Notes: generated by a model not told the origin, from the letters alone. DNA of 64,000 nucleotides from Alphaproteobacteria bacterium (GCA_016757515.1 JAERIN010000003.1:1-64000), one strand, 5' to 3'; counted from the first letter of the stretch, positions 28,937 through 38,476 are shown. A program made the numbers and translations.

Positions 28937-29467
28937 ATGGAGATGCCGCTGACAACCAAAGGGAAGATAGAGGAATACGCAGCCCGGTACGATGCCGCGA
29001 ATACCGCCCACGCGCAGGATGAGCTGGACCTTATGGCCCGTATGCGCGCGGCGGGACGGCGGGGGCACATGGATAAATCCGACCTGATCGCCCTTGCCGC
29101 GTGGAAGTGGCGGGGCGGGGCAGTGCGCCGCCTGTGTGAGCACAACACGCAAGACGAGGTGCGCGAGATCAGCGCCACGGCGTTCTCGGCCCGGTCGGAG
29201 CGCCTGCGCATCGGGGCTCTGATGGCCCTGTCCGGCGTGGCCTGGCCCATGGCGAGCGCGGCCCTGCACCTGGCGGAGCTGCCGGGTGGCGGCTACCCCA
29301 TCCTGGATGTCTGGGCCATGCAGGCCGTTGAGGGGAGCACCGCCTACACCCTGGGGCGCTGGTTGACGTACACAAAGATGTGCCGCGATACCGCCCGCGA
29401 CTGCGGCGTGGATATGCGCACCCTGGACAAGGCCCTGTGGGCCTTCGGGAAGTTCGGGATAGCGTAA
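28937..29467 (+). CDS. hypothetical protein with a helix-hairpin-helix-like segment
   Basis: A 176-residue soluble protein. The middle region GALMALSGVAWPMASAALHLAEL followed by GGGYPILDVWAMQAV has the layout of a helix-hairpin-helix and the PILDxR-like motif of DNA-glycosylase-fold proteins, but the usual catalytic Asp region cannot be confirmed. ATG 28937 is used; an earlier ATG at 28919 adds six residues only. It is divergent from mlaE. Confidence 0.5.
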   Translation: MEMPLTTKGKIEEYAARYDAANTAHAQDELDLMARMRAAGRRGHMDKSDLIALAAWKWRGGAVRRLCEHNTQDEVREISATAFSARSERLRIGALMALSGVAWPMASAALHLAELPGGGYPILDVWAMQAVEGSTAYTLGRWLTYTKMCRDTARDCGVDMRTLDKALWAFGKFGIA

Positions 29468-29505
29468 TACCCCGCGTGGCCCTGGCTGTCTGGCCTCTGC
29501 GTGCT

Positions 29506-29766
29506 ATGCTCGCGCGCGTGTACGCAGACCCCTTGAAGTTCTACGGCCTGGACTGGGCTGCCATGGCGTGCGTGTTCGCGGCCTATACCCTCCTGGGCAA
29601 CAAGAACAAGTGGGGCTTTGTGGCGGGGATGAGCGGCAACGCCCTGTTCGCCGCGATAGCCGTAATGATCGGCTCCGCGCCCATTCTGGCCGCGAATATC
29701 GCCTTTATCGCCATAAACGCCCGCGGCTTTTGGAAGTGGTGGCGTCAAGGCAATCCCCCGGCCTGA
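29506..29766 (+). CDS. small membrane protein
   Basis: An 86-residue protein with three hydrophobic segments (WAAMACVFAAYTLLGN; GFVAGMSGNALFAAIAVMIGS; ILAANIAFIAINARGFWKWW). The layout resembles small nicotinamide-transporter-like (PnuC-like) membrane proteins, but that is weak. ATG 29506 or GTG 29518 could be the start. It follows the preceding gene by 38 nt. Confidence 0.6.
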   Translation: MLARVYADPLKFYGLDWAAMACVFAAYTLLGNKNKWGFVAGMSGNALFAAIAVMIGSAPILAANIAFIAINARGFWKWWRQGNPPA

Positions 29767-29783
29767 CAATGCCCAAGAGGCAT

Positions 29784-30353
29784 TCACGCCCCTTGCCAGC
29801 GCACAAGGAGGCGCTCCACCACGCCTGCCAGGAACTGGGCCTGGTCCGTGGACTGGCCGGGGGCAAAGGCCTGCGGATCGCGGGAGCCGAAGGCCAAGAC
29901 GCCGGGCGTGCCGGGCGGGGTGACCCTGAGCAGAATCTGGGACCGCACGAGGGCCGCCCCGCCGCCGTAGAGGGCCTCAGAGCCTGTGATGTCCCCGTGG
30001 AGCGCGAAGGCGGCGTCGCCCAGCCAGGCCTGGACCGTTCCAGGGGGCAGGAGGCGCAGCGGGCCGTTTGGGATGAGCGGTATGGGGCCAGAACCCGACT
30101 CCATGGCCAGGGCCGCCGCGTCCACGTCCAGCCAGGCCAGAGAGTCCAGCGTAAGCGCCTGAAAGAACCCCGCGCCGTCCTGCGCGTCCAGGAGGCGGAG
30201 CACCAGGCCGTGGACCCGCGCGGCATTGTTTGCGTTCGCCCGCGTGGCCTCCACCACGGCCTGCGCCGCGTCGTCCGCTGCGGCCTTCTCCTGGCGCAGA
30301 CGGGCGATGAGGTGGGCCTGGAAGTCGGCCACGGGGGGGGCAGAATCGGGCAT
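29784..30353 (-). CDS. DUF484 family protein
   Basis: A 189-residue protein matching the DUF484 family, a GAF-like domain common near xerC in proteobacteria: an N-terminal coiled helix (ADFQAHLIARLRQEKAAADDAAQAVVEATRANAN is split here as ADFQAHLIARLRQ and KAAADDAAQAVVEA), then DSLAWLDVDAAALAMES, LLRVTPPGTPGVLAFGSRDPQAFAPGQ, and the final TDQAQFLAGVVERLLVRW. No role known. xerC is not adjacent here. Confidence 0.8.
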   Translation of the reverse strand: MPDSAPPVADFQAHLIARLRQEKAAADDAAQAVVEATRANANNAARVHGLVLRLLDAQDGAGFFQALTLDSLAWLDVDAAALAMESGSGPIPLIPNGPLRLLPPGTVQAWLGDAAFALHGDITGSEALYGGGAALVRSQILLRVTPPGTPGVLAFGSRDPQAFAPGQSTDQAQFLAGVVERLLVRWQGA

Positions 30354-30442
30354 GGGCGTATCTTGGGCGTTTTTCCGGCCCGGTCAAGGCGGCCCCCTGG
30401 GGCATATGGAGGCCGGCGGGCTGCTGTGCGTAGAATGCCCTT

Positions 30443-31609
30443 ATGATTCGGGGCAGGCGCACAACGGTCCTCCAGGTGATACCGGAGCTGTCCGCCGGCG
30501 GGGCGGAGCAGGGCTGCGTGGACGTGGCCGCAGCCCTGGCGGAGGCGGGCTGCCGGGCCCTAGTGGCCTGCCGGGGGGGCACGCGCCTGCATGAGCTCGT
30601 CCGTGTGGGGGCGGAGCACGTGCCCATGCCCGTGCACGCCAAAAATCCGCTGACCATATGGTCCAACGCCCGCCGCCTGGCCGCCCTCGCCCGCGCGGAG
30701 GGGGTGGACATTCTGCACGCACGCTCCCGAGCGCCGGCCTGGTCCGCCTTTTACGCCGCGCGCTGGGCCGCGATGCCCTTTGTCACCACCTGCCACGCGC
30801 CCTACCCCTGCCAGAGCGCGGCCAAGCGGGCCTACAACGCCGTCATGGCCCGGGGGGAGCGGGTCATCGCCATATCCCACTACGTAGCCCGGCACGCGGT
30901 GGAGGCCCTGGGGGCGGACCCTGCCGCCGTACGCGTGGTGCCCCGGGGGATAGCGGTGGAGCGCTTCCACCCCAACGCCGTATCGCCCGAGCGGATGATA
31001 GACCTTGCCCGCCGCTGGCGCGTGCCGGACGGGGCGAACATAGTGCTTATGCCCGCGCGCCTGACGCGGTGGAAGGGGCACGCCGTCTTGATAGAGGCCC
31101 TGGCCCTGCTGCGCCGCCCGGACGTGTGCGCCGTCCTGGTGGGCGACGCGCAGGGGCGAGGCAAGTATGTGGCGGAGCTGGAGGCACTCATAGCGCAAAG
31201 GGGCCTGTCTGGCTCTGTGCGCCTGCCCGGCCCGTGCGCGGACATGCCCGCCGCCTACGCCCTGGCGAGTGTGGTCGTGGCCCCCTCCACGGAACCGGAG
31301 GGGTTTGGCCGCGTGCCCGTGGAGGCGCAGGCCATGGGCAAGCCCATCGTGGCGGCGGACCACGGCGGGGCGTGCGAAACCATAGAGCGGGGGGAGACCG
31401 GGTGGCTGGTGGAGCCGGGGGACGCCGCAGCCCTGGCCGAGGGCGTGCGGCAGGCCCTGGCCCTAACGCCCCGCGCGCGCGCGATGCTGGCCACCCGGGC
31501 CATGTCGCGGGTGGCGCAGCACTTCACCCGCGAGACCATGGCCGCGCAGACCCTGTCCGTCTATGGCGAAGTCCTGGGCCGGGCGATACCTACGCCGCTA
31601 TCTGTATGA
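30443..31609 (+). CDS. glycosyltransferase family 4 protein
   Basis: A 388-residue GT-B enzyme. The N-terminal domain has the glycine-rich QVIPELSAGGAEQGCVDVAAAL and HARSRAPAWSAFYAARW. The C-terminal domain carries the GT4 donor site: PARLTRWKGHAVLIEAL, and APSTEPEGFGRVPVEAQAMGKPIVA with the EGFG and Glu of the E-x7-E pattern. Acts in the cytoplasm on a lipid-linked or LPS core acceptor that cannot be identified here. Alphaproteobacterial relatives sit in LPS loci. Confidence 0.88.
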   Translation: MIRGRRTTVLQVIPELSAGGAEQGCVDVAAALAEAGCRALVACRGGTRLHELVRVGAEHVPMPVHAKNPLTIWSNARRLAALARAEGVDILHARSRAPAWSAFYAARWAAMPFVTTCHAPYPCQSAAKRAYNAVMARGERVIAISHYVARHAVEALGADPAAVRVVPRGIAVERFHPNAVSPERMIDLARRWRVPDGANIVLMPARLTRWKGHAVLIEALALLRRPDVCAVLVGDAQGRGKYVAELEALIAQRGLSGSVRLPGPCADMPAAYALASVVVAPSTEPEGFGRVPVEAQAMGKPIVAADHGGACETIERGETGWLVEPGDAAALAEGVRQALALTPRARAMLATRAMSRVAQHFTRETMAAQTLSVYGEVLGRAIPTPLSV

Positions 31610-31812
31610 TCTCTCGCCATTACACGCCGCTAAAGCACCCGTGCGATCGCGGTGCCCCATAACGTTGCCTACCCCCTTACTCTTTTAGACGTCGGCCTTG
31701 ACGCCGTGAGGCTGGGGGTGGCAGGGTTGCGGACCCTGACAACAAACGGAGGGCCCCGGCCATTCCTACCACCGCTGCCCTGGCACCGCCCCACGTCCTC
31801 GGTGCCGAAGAG

Positions 31813-32133
31813 ATGCGGGCCACCGCCCTGCGCGTCCTCGTGGACGGCAAGGCCCAGGACGTCGTCACCATTGACCTCACGGGGCGCATGCCCCTGGCGG
31901 ACACGATGCTCGTGGCCTCGGGCACCTCTGCCCGGCACGTATCGGCCCTGGCCGAGAAGCTAGCAGAGGCCCTGAAGCCCTGCGCCGTGGGCCCCGTGCG
32001 GACGCACGGACTTGCGCAGGGGGACTGGGCCCTGGTGGACGCGGGGGACGTGATCGTCCATGTCATGCGCCCAGAGGTCCGGGCCTTTTACGCGATTGAG
32101 GACCTGTGGGGCACAGAGACGTGCCCAAGATAG
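31813..32133 (+). CDS. rsfS: ribosomal silencing factor RsfS
   Basis: A 106-residue RsfS/Iojap protein that binds ribosomal protein L14 (uL14) and blocks subunit joining. The family segments are DVVTIDLTGRMPLADTMLVASGTSARHV, then DWALVDAGDVIVHVM and REV-like RAFYAIEDLW. It overlaps rlmH by 13 nt, the standard pairing. The usual nadD upstream is absent; the 203 nt before it (31610-31812) show no gene. Confidence 0.93.
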   Translation: MRATALRVLVDGKAQDVVTIDLTGRMPLADTMLVASGTSARHVSALAEKLAEALKPCAVGPVRTHGLAQGDWALVDAGDVIVHVMRPEVRAFYAIEDLWGTETCPR

Positions 32134-32519
32134 ACCTCATCACCGTGGGCAAGGCACCTAGGGGGGCCCTCGCAGACCTGTGCGCAGAGTACGAGAAGCG
32201 AATCACCTGGCCCCTGGCCGTCCTGGACACGGCGGACGCGGCCAAGCAGCTGAAGGATGGGGCTTTTGTCATTGCCCTGGATGAGTCCGGCCAGGCTCTG
32301 TCCTCGCGGGCCTTTGCGGACCTCTTGGCTGCGTACAGCCGCGTACAGATATGCATCGGCGGCCCTGACGGGCACGCGCCCGCCGTCCGCGCGCGGGCGG
32401 ACGCCGTTGCTGCCTTCGGCCCACAGACCTGGCCCCACCGCCTTGTGCGCCTTATGGCCCTGGAGCAGGTCTACCGCGCGCAGCAGATCCTCGCCGGCCA
32501 CCCCTACCACCGGGCGTGA
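32121..32519 (+). CDS. rlmH: 23S rRNA (pseudouridine1915-N3)-methyltransferase RlmH
   Basis: A 132-residue SPOUT methyltransferase. The SAM-binding loop CIGGPDGH and the C-terminal LVRLMALEQVYRAQQIL followed by GHPYHRA are invariant family features. GTG 32121 gives the usual start (PKIDLITVGK); an ATG at 32106 adds five residues inside rsfS. Translationally coupled to rsfS. Confidence 0.94.
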   Translation: MPKIDLITVGKAPRGALADLCAEYEKRITWPLAVLDTADAAKQLKDGAFVIALDESGQALSSRAFADLLAAYSRVQICIGGPDGHAPAVRARADAVAAFGPQTWPHRLVRLMALEQVYRAQQILAGHPYHRA

Positions 32520-32543
32520 GGCGGCCCTTTAGGCGAATGTCGC

Positions 32544-32572
32544 TTGATTTGTGCGCGGGAAGGCGCTATAAG
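32544..32572 (+). promoter_or_regulatory. sigma70-type promoter of rplY
   Basis: TTGATT at 32544-32549 and TATAAG at 32567-32572 with a 17-nt spacer lie 36 nt before the rplY ATG; a start near 32579 would leave a short leader carrying AAGGAG. Confidence 0.6.
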
Positions 32573-32607
32573 CCCGGCCCTTGACGCACGCACTAAGGAG
32601 CCGAACC

Positions 32608-33252
32608 ATGGCCAAGACCTATGCCCTCGCCGCCACGACCACCACCACCACGGGCAAGGGGGCCGCGCGGGCTCTGCGCCGCTCGGGCCGCCTGCCCGCG
32701 GTGCTTTATGGTGGCTCTGAAGGGTCTGTGCCCCTTTCCGTGGACGAAAACGCAGTGAATGTGGAATACCTGCGGGGGCACATGCTCACCACCGTGTGCG
32801 CCCTAGAGGTGGACGGCGCGGCGCAGAAGACCCTGGTGCGGGACGTGCAGCGTCACCCGGTGACGGACCGCGTGATCCACGTGGACTTTGTCCGCGTGAC
32901 GGACCGGACCATGGTCTCGGTGCCCGTGCCGGTGCGGTTTATCAACGAAGACAAGTGCCCCGGCCTGGAGCAGAAGGGGACGTTGGCCGTCGTCCGGCGG
33001 GAGGTGGAGATCCTCTGCCGCGCGAACGCCATCCCGGACGTGATAGAGGTGGACCTTGAGGGGGTGGAGAACGGGGAGTCCATCCATGTCTCTCGCGCCC
33101 ATCTGCCCGAAGGCACGCGCCCGACCATCACGGACAGAGACTTCACCATCGCCACGCTCCAGGCCCCGCGCCGGGCGGAGGCTGTGGAAGAGGAGGAGGC
33201 CGAGGCCGAGGTGCCTGCCGCAGAGGCCGACGAAGAGGAGGAGGCCGCTTAG
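32608..33252 (+). CDS. rplY: 50S ribosomal protein L25/general stress protein Ctc
   Basis: A 214-residue two-domain L25 that binds 5S rRNA. The N-terminal domain has GKGAARALRRSGRLPAVLYGG and the TL5/Ctc C-terminal domain includes HVDFVRV and EVEILCRANAIPDVIEVDL. The acidic tail (EEEEAEAEVPAAEADEEEE) is common in alphaproteobacteria. The ATG at 32608 has AAGGAG 9 nt upstream. An ATG at 32581 in the same frame is less likely. Confidence 0.95.
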   Translation: MAKTYALAATTTTTTGKGAARALRRSGRLPAVLYGGSEGSVPLSVDENAVNVEYLRGHMLTTVCALEVDGAAQKTLVRDVQRHPVTDRVIHVDFVRVTDRTMVSVPVPVRFINEDKCPGLEQKGTLAVVRREVEILCRANAIPDVIEVDLEGVENGESIHVSRAHLPEGTRPTITDRDFTIATLQAPRRAEAVEEEEAEAEVPAAEADEEEEAA

Positions 33253-33945
33253 ATGGCCCAGATGACCCTCTTTGTCGTCCTCTTCGCCCTGCTCCTGCCC
33301 GTTGCGCCCGGCGCCTTGCCCATGGCGAGGGCGGCGGCCTCTGTCCCCCCACCCGCGCAGGAGGAGACGCTCACCCCAGACCAACTGGCCACTGCAACGG
33401 CCCCGCGCACGCTCGGCAGCCCCGACGCGCCCGTGACGCTCGTAGAGTACTCCTCCCTGTCGTGTTCCCACTGCGCGCAGTTCCACGCGGAGGTCTTCCC
33501 GCAGATCAAAGCGGCCTACATAGACACCGGCAAGGTTCGCTTCGTCTTCCGCCATCTGCCCACCAGCGCCCCGGCCATGGGCGCGGCCATGGGCGCGCTC
33601 TGTGCTGCGCCAAACGACGAGGGGGCCACCACGCAGGGGACGGGCCCAGACTATTTTGCGCTCCTGGACGCGCTGTTCGCCAGCCAGCGGGACTGGGCCT
33701 TCACCCGCGCCTGGCGGGACAAAATGAAAGCGCACATACCCTTGACGCCCGCCGCGCTGGAGGCCTGTCTGGCAAGCCCCGGCCTCAAGGCCTTTGTCGT
33801 GGGGGACGTCGAAAAGGCCGGGCAGGACTATGCCATAGACGCCACGCCCAGCTTTGTCGTGAACGGCGAATCGGTCATCCGGGGCGCCCAAGACTATGCA
33901 ACCTTTGCCGGTGCCCTGGATGCGGCGCTGCGCGCCGCCCCATAG
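33253..33945 (+). CDS. DsbA-family thioredoxin-fold protein, periplasmic
   Basis: A 230-residue exported protein. A signal peptide covers about residues 1-28 (TLFVVLFALLLPVAPGALPM). The thioredoxin domain has SPDAPVTLVEYSSLSCSHCAQFH with the CSHC active site, and the cis-Pro loop ATPSFVVNGE. The fold and CxxC suit a DsbA or BdbD-like periplasmic oxidase. Starts immediately after the rplY stop, so probably cotranscribed. Confidence 0.88.
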   Translation: MAQMTLFVVLFALLLPVAPGALPMARAAASVPPPAQEETLTPDQLATATAPRTLGSPDAPVTLVEYSSLSCSHCAQFHAEVFPQIKAAYIDTGKVRFVFRHLPTSAPAMGAAMGALCAAPNDEGATTQGTGPDYFALLDALFASQRDWAFTRAWRDKMKAHIPLTPAALEACLASPGLKAFVVGDVEKAGQDYAIDATPSFVVNGESVIRGAQDYATFAGALDAALRAAP

Positions 33946-33999
33946 AGCACGCACGTCGCGCTGGACACGCCCGCCAACGCGGGGTAAGAAGGGCCCACA

Positions 34000-34875
34000 A
34001 TGGCTGTACTCGTGGACAAGAACACCAAGGTCATCTGCCAGGGCTTCACCGGGACCCAGGGGACCTTTCACAGCGAGCAGGCGATTGCCTACGGCACGCG
34101 CATGGTGGGGGGCGTGACGCCCGGCAAGGGGGGCACGACGCACCTGGGCCTGCCCGTCTTTGACACGGTGCGGGAGGCAAAAAGCCAGACGGGCGCGGAC
34201 GCGAGCGTCATCTACGTCCCCCCGCCCTTCGCGGCGGACGCCATCTTGGAAGCCGCAGAGGCCGGCATAGGGGTCATCGTGTGCATAACGGAGGGCATCC
34301 CCGCCCTGGACATGGTCCGCGTAAAGCGCTCTCTATGCGGGAGCGCTTCCGTCCTCATCGGCCCAAACTGCCCCGGCATCATCACACCCGGCGCGTGCAA
34401 GATCGGCATCATGCCCGGCCCCATACACGCGCGCGGGAAGGTTGGGATCGTCTCCCGCTCTGGCACCCTGACCTACGAAGGGGTGGCCCAGACCACCGCT
34501 GCAGGCCTGGGGCAGTCCACCTGCATCGGCATCGGGGGAGACCCGGTGGAGGGCTTCTCGTTCACGGAGTGCCTGGAGCTGTTCCTGGGCGACCCGGAGA
34601 CAGAAAGCATCTTGATGATCGGAGAGATCGGCGGCACGGCGGAGGAAGAGGCGGCAGAGTTCTACAAAAACGCCCCCATCAAAAAGCCCGCAGCGGCCTT
34701 CATCGCCGGGGCCACCGCCCCGCCGGGCAAGCGCATGGGACACGCCGGGGCCATCATCGCCGGGGGGCAGGGCACCGCAGCGTCCAAAATCGCCGCCCTG
34801 CGAAACGCCGGGTTCGTTGTCGCGGACTCCCCCGCCGCGCTGGGCGACGCCGTACTCCAAGCCATGGCGGCCTAA
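34000..34875 (+). CDS. sucD: succinyl-CoA synthetase subunit alpha
   Basis: A 291-residue alpha subunit of the TCA-cycle enzyme forming succinate and ATP. Motifs: [17 protein letters not shown] (CoA site), [26 protein letters not shown], and the phosphohistidine loop [25 protein letters not shown] (split as [15 protein letters not shown] and [10 protein letters not shown]). The family is always made with SucC, whose gene normally precedes sucD. It does not here; the upstream gene is a DsbA-like protein. Confidence 0.94.
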   Translation: MAVLVDKNTKVICQGFTGTQGTFHSEQAIAYGTRMVGGVTPGKGGTTHLGLPVFDTVREAKSQTGADASVIYVPPPFAADAILEAAEAGIGVIVCITEGIPALDMVRVKRSLCGSASVLIGPNCPGIITPGACKIGIMPGPIHARGKVGIVSRSGTLTYEGVAQTTAAGLGQSTCIGIGGDPVEGFSFTECLELFLGDPETESILMIGEIGGTAEEEAAEFYKNAPIKKPAAAFIAGATAPPGKRMGHAGAIIAGGQGTAASKIAALRNAGFVVADSPAALGDAVLQAMAA

Positions 34876-34900
34876 AGCCCGGCGTGATAGAACGGGCCCC

Positions 34901-35446
34901 ATGTCCTTCCTTGACGCCCTCACACCCGCACAGCAGACTCTCCTCACACGCCTGCCGTACCGGGCGGGCCTTTATGTCTCGCGCGCGGACGCGACTGGGG
35001 GGGAAGAGGCCGACGCGCGGGAGATGGCCGCCCTGGCGGGCATAGTGGAGGCCTTCGCAACGGAGGTTTTTGGATGCGAGACGGGGCAACACATCATCAC
35101 GCAGACTGTCGCGCGTAAGGCCGAGTGGCCCCGGTGGGGCGATGCGCTGTCCAACGTGCCAGAGGAGTGCCGCCGCGCGCGGAGGCTCTTGGCCGGACGG
35201 GTGGATGAGAAGGAAGTCCACGGCTTTACGGGCCACCTCTTGGAGATCGCGCAAGCCGTGGCCCTGGCCTACTGCGAGTATGGGGATCGGCCGAGCCTCT
35301 GGGGCCGCATCAGCCTTATGATCACGTGGTACGGGGAACGCGCGCGGCGCACGCGCCTGGGTGCCCTAGGCTTTGCCACCTTCACCCATGTGAGCCCTGC
35401 GGAGCGCCGGGCCCTGCGCGCCCTGGCGTGCGCACTGGAGGCCTAG
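34901..35446 (+). CDS. hypothetical protein
   Basis: A 181-residue soluble helical protein (LTPAQQTLLTRLPYRAGLYVS; AALAGIVEAFATEVFG; TGHLLEIAQAVALAYCEYGD). No family recognised. It starts 26 nt after sucD and ends overlapping the dotO stop on the other strand, so it may be a distal member of the sucD unit. Confidence 0.55.
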   Translation: MSFLDALTPAQQTLLTRLPYRAGLYVSRADATGGEEADAREMAALAGIVEAFATEVFGCETGQHIITQTVARKAEWPRWGDALSNVPEECRRARRLLAGRVDEKEVHGFTGHLLEIAQAVALAYCEYGDRPSLWGRISLMITWYGERARRTRLGALGFATFTHVSPAERRALRALACALEA

Positions 35447-38427
35447 GCTTCAGACTCCGACTTGGCCACGAGTTCGGCCACGATTTCCTCTATCACCTGC
35501 CCGATGAGGGCCGCGCGGGTACTCTTGTCCTCGCTGCGCGCCAAGACGCGGCGGCGGATGTCGTCCCGGGCGGAGCCGCCGGGGTACGCCCTGCCCAGGG
35601 CCTGGCGGGCCGGTCCCGCGCCCAGGCGGGTGTACAGGCGCGAGCGAATGGCCACGTCCTCCACAGACGTGGACAGGGCCCACAGCTCCGCTGGGCCCAG
35701 GGTGTTGTAGAGGTGCTGCTCAAACCGCCCCTCGGTCGTCCCCAGGACCAAGAGGCACGGCGCGCCCCGCTTCGTCGGCCCGGTGAGGTGGTTGCGGATA
35801 ACCTCCCGCGCGGTGGCGGAGAGACCAAACCGGTCCACCACGTCGTCCACGGCCTTGTCCGAGACCGCTGTGCCCATTACCCAAACCCCGGTGGCCAGGT
35901 CCACCATGTCCTTGGAGAAGTCGTCCAAAAGCTGTGAGGACAAGGCAATCTGCACCCCGCGCTTGCGGCCCTCTCTTACATCCCGGATGATCTGCGCCCG
36001 CACCGGGCCGGAGCGCGAAGTTCGGTGGAACTCATCATAGCAAAGCCTCTTGGGGCTCTCGGACAGCTCTTGCAGCCGGGCGGCGTGGTAGTCTTGGTAC
36101 TTCTCTGGCACGCCGATGAGGGCATCTGTGCTGATCCACCAGCTGCGCACCAGGGCATGTCGCGCCAGCATGTACATGAGGGACGTCTGCCGGTCTGCGC
36201 TCGCATCCCCCTGCGGGGCCACGTCCATCAGGTCCAGGGCGCACAGCCGGGCCCCCGCGATGTCAAACTGTGTAACAGAGGACAAAATGGGGAACTCCCG
36301 TATCGCCGACGTCACCATGCGCTCAAAAGCGTTGATGACGCTCTCCGTGCTCACGCCGATGGAGGTCTGTTCTAGCAGACTCCGTATCTGAGGCCGGCGG
36401 GCCGCCGTGATGGCGTCGCCCAGTATGGGCACCGCATGCCGCTGGGCCAACTCGGCTATGTGGACCTGGCCCAGATCAAACATTTTGTCCACAATGTCCC
36501 ACCAATAGGGGTCGTTCGGCAGATGCACATTGTGCTTGGACAGCGCCTCGTCAACCTCTGGCTCCAGCCGGGGGAGGTAGGGTCGGGGCTCCGCGTTCCC
36601 TCCCGTGTCTGCCCGCCAGCGGTACATCTCATCCACCACCAGGCCCGCAAGCTGCGTGATGCCATCATAGGGCTTATCCTGCCCCGGCGGTGTGCAGAGC
36701 AGGGTGAACAGCTCCACAAGGTAGGCCCGCTCGTCCAAGAGGGGCTGCCGGCACCCCAGCTGTGTGTCAAAAGGGTTTATGGCGTATTGGTGCGCCATTT
36801 GAAGGCGGTAGTACGCGGCTTCGTGCTGTCGCCCGGGGGGCAAAGCCTCTTTGATGAGAGAGATGAGGCCCGAAGAGGACGGGCCGATGTCAATGATGGC
36901 GATGAGGGGGAGCTTGGACAGGCCCGGCGTGAGGACGGTGGACAGGTTCTGCGTGTTCAGCATCACAGACTTGCCGGCCCCCGGCTGGGCGAAGATGAGG
37001 TCAAACCACGTTGTGGTGACGTTCGTGCCCGTCTGATACGGCCAGGGCTTCCCGTCTGGACTGCGCATGATGAGCGCGCCCCTCTGGAAAGGGCTGGACG
37101 GCCTCTGCCAGGGCAGGAGCTTCATCACCTCAAACATGGGGGCCACGGCCATGGGCGCCGTCCCCGCACAGTGGATGCCGAGTGCGGAGGACATCACGCA
37201 GTCCAGAGGGTCCCCGGAGAAGTCCGAAACCTGGCAATAGCCCCAGCCCTCCACGGCCTGCATGAGGATGGACAGCTGGTCTAAGATCTTGCCCCGCTCC
37301 TCCGCCCGACACCAAGTGGCGAAGGACACGCGCAGGCGGACCACTGGCTCCCGCCGGGCCATGCGCTGCAGAGCCTCCAGGGAGTATTTGACCTGCTTAT
37401 TTACGGCGCTGGTCGCGCCCAGCATGGTGGCCAGGGAGGCCTTGAACTGCATGCCCACTGTCCCGCCGCCCTCCACGAGAAAAGATATGCGAAAGGGGAT
37501 GCCCGCCTCCACAAAGCGCTTCAGAAGAACATCAAAGCTCGTGGCCTCCATGGGTGCGAGGGTCATGTCTGCCCCAGCCCACAAGAGGCCCCCTATGCGC
37601 ACAACAGAGCGAGTCATCACGCGCGCGTCTGCGGCCATGATCTGGTCCGGGAGGCTGGGCCACAGGAGGTCAGACTTGTCCACGCGGCTCTTGGGCGCGC
37701 GGGGCGGTATCGGGTCCCCCGGCAGACAGGCACGCCACGCCTCGTTCGCGCGGTCTGGGAACAGAGAGGCGCGCACGCGCCGCAGCGCCTCGTGCACCTC
37801 CAAGACCTCCGCCCGCAGGCCCAGCTCGTCCAACGCGGTGGTTATGGCCGCAACAAAACTCTTGTGCCGGGTCCGCAGCTCATCCAACCCGCGCAGGGGG
37901 TCTTGCGCCTCGGCCCTGTGCCGCAGCGGAATCCAGCCCTTGTTCCTCTCTTCGGCTTCTGCCAGGGCCCGCTTGCGCTCTGTCGGGGTCAAGAGAATAG
38001 GGTGAGTCCACAGGACAAAGTAGGACTCCTCCTTGGCCAGGAAACCCCTCAGGTGTTCTGCGCGCCCTTCCAGAACATCGTCCATGTCCAGGCCTATGCT
38101 CTCTGCCGCCCCACGGGCGGGCTGCACAAAGCCCTCCACCATCTTGCCCACATCCACAGGGTCGCGGGCAAAGTGGATTTGCAGAGCATGCCCGGGGCGA
38201 TCAAAGCGGGCCCCTATCTTTATGGTCGCGCTCTCCACGATCCGCGCGTACTCCTCCTCCCCCACGATCTGCCGGGTGCCGTCAATCCGCACGAGGGAGA
38301 TGAGGGAGCCGTCCGTGGAGACAAGGGTCGTGGAGCCATCCGCCGTCTCCAGACGGACAAAAGAGGAGAGGGAGGCCTTCAGGGCCTTTTGCACGGGGAC
38401 AAAAAAGCGGGCAATGGCGTCCATCAT
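35443..38427 (-). CDS. dotO: DotO/IcmB-type secretion ATPase
   Basis: A 994-residue VirB4-like cytoplasmic ATPase of type IVB (Dot/Icm-like) secretion systems. Walker A is AQPGAGKSV at about residue 475-485. The second helicase-like region contains LCYDEFHRTSRSGPVRAQIIRDV, whose DE provides Walker B, followed by RKRGVQIALSSQLLDDFSKDM. The N-terminal half is the characteristic DotO domain (QIVGEEEYARIVESATIKIGARFDR). The length matches Legionella IcmB/DotO at about 1000 residues. No other dot/icm genes are in this window, so the role in secretion here is inferred from homology alone. The start has tandem ATGs at 38427 and 38424. Confidence 0.85.
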   Translation of the reverse strand: MMDAIARFFVPVQKALKASLSSFVRLETADGSTTLVSTDGSLISLVRIDGTRQIVGEEEYARIVESATIKIGARFDRPGHALQIHFARDPVDVGKMVEGFVQPARGAAESIGLDMDDVLEGRAEHLRGFLAKEESYFVLWTHPILLTPTERKRALAEAEERNKGWIPLRHRAEAQDPLRGLDELRTRHKSFVAAITTALDELGLRAEVLEVHEALRRVRASLFPDRANEAWRACLPGDPIPPRAPKSRVDKSDLLWPSLPDQIMAADARVMTRSVVRIGGLLWAGADMTLAPMEATSFDVLLKRFVEAGIPFRISFLVEGGGTVGMQFKASLATMLGATSAVNKQVKYSLEALQRMARREPVVRLRVSFATWCRAEERGKILDQLSILMQAVEGWGYCQVSDFSGDPLDCVMSSALGIHCAGTAPMAVAPMFEVMKLLPWQRPSSPFQRGALIMRSPDGKPWPYQTGTNVTTTWFDLIFAQPGAGKSVMLNTQNLSTVLTPGLSKLPLIAIIDIGPSSSGLISLIKEALPPGRQHEAAYYRLQMAHQYAINPFDTQLGCRQPLLDERAYLVELFTLLCTPPGQDKPYDGITQLAGLVVDEMYRWRADTGGNAEPRPYLPRLEPEVDEALSKHNVHLPNDPYWWDIVDKMFDLGQVHIAELAQRHAVPILGDAITAARRPQIRSLLEQTSIGVSTESVINAFERMVTSAIREFPILSSVTQFDIAGARLCALDLMDVAPQGDASADRQTSLMYMLARHALVRSWWISTDALIGVPEKYQDYHAARLQELSESPKRLCYDEFHRTSRSGPVRAQIIRDVREGRKRGVQIALSSQLLDDFSKDMVDLATGVWVMGTAVSDKAVDDVVDRFGLSATAREVIRNHLTGPTKRGAPCLLVLGTTEGRFEQHLYNTLGPAELWALSTSVEDVAIRSRLYTRLGAGPARQALGRAYPGGSARDDIRRRVLARSEDKSTRAALIGQVIEEIVAELVAKSESEA

Positions 38428-38476
38428 AACGCGGCGCAGTCTACACGGGCCACCGCGCGGGCGCTAGACTGCCAGG

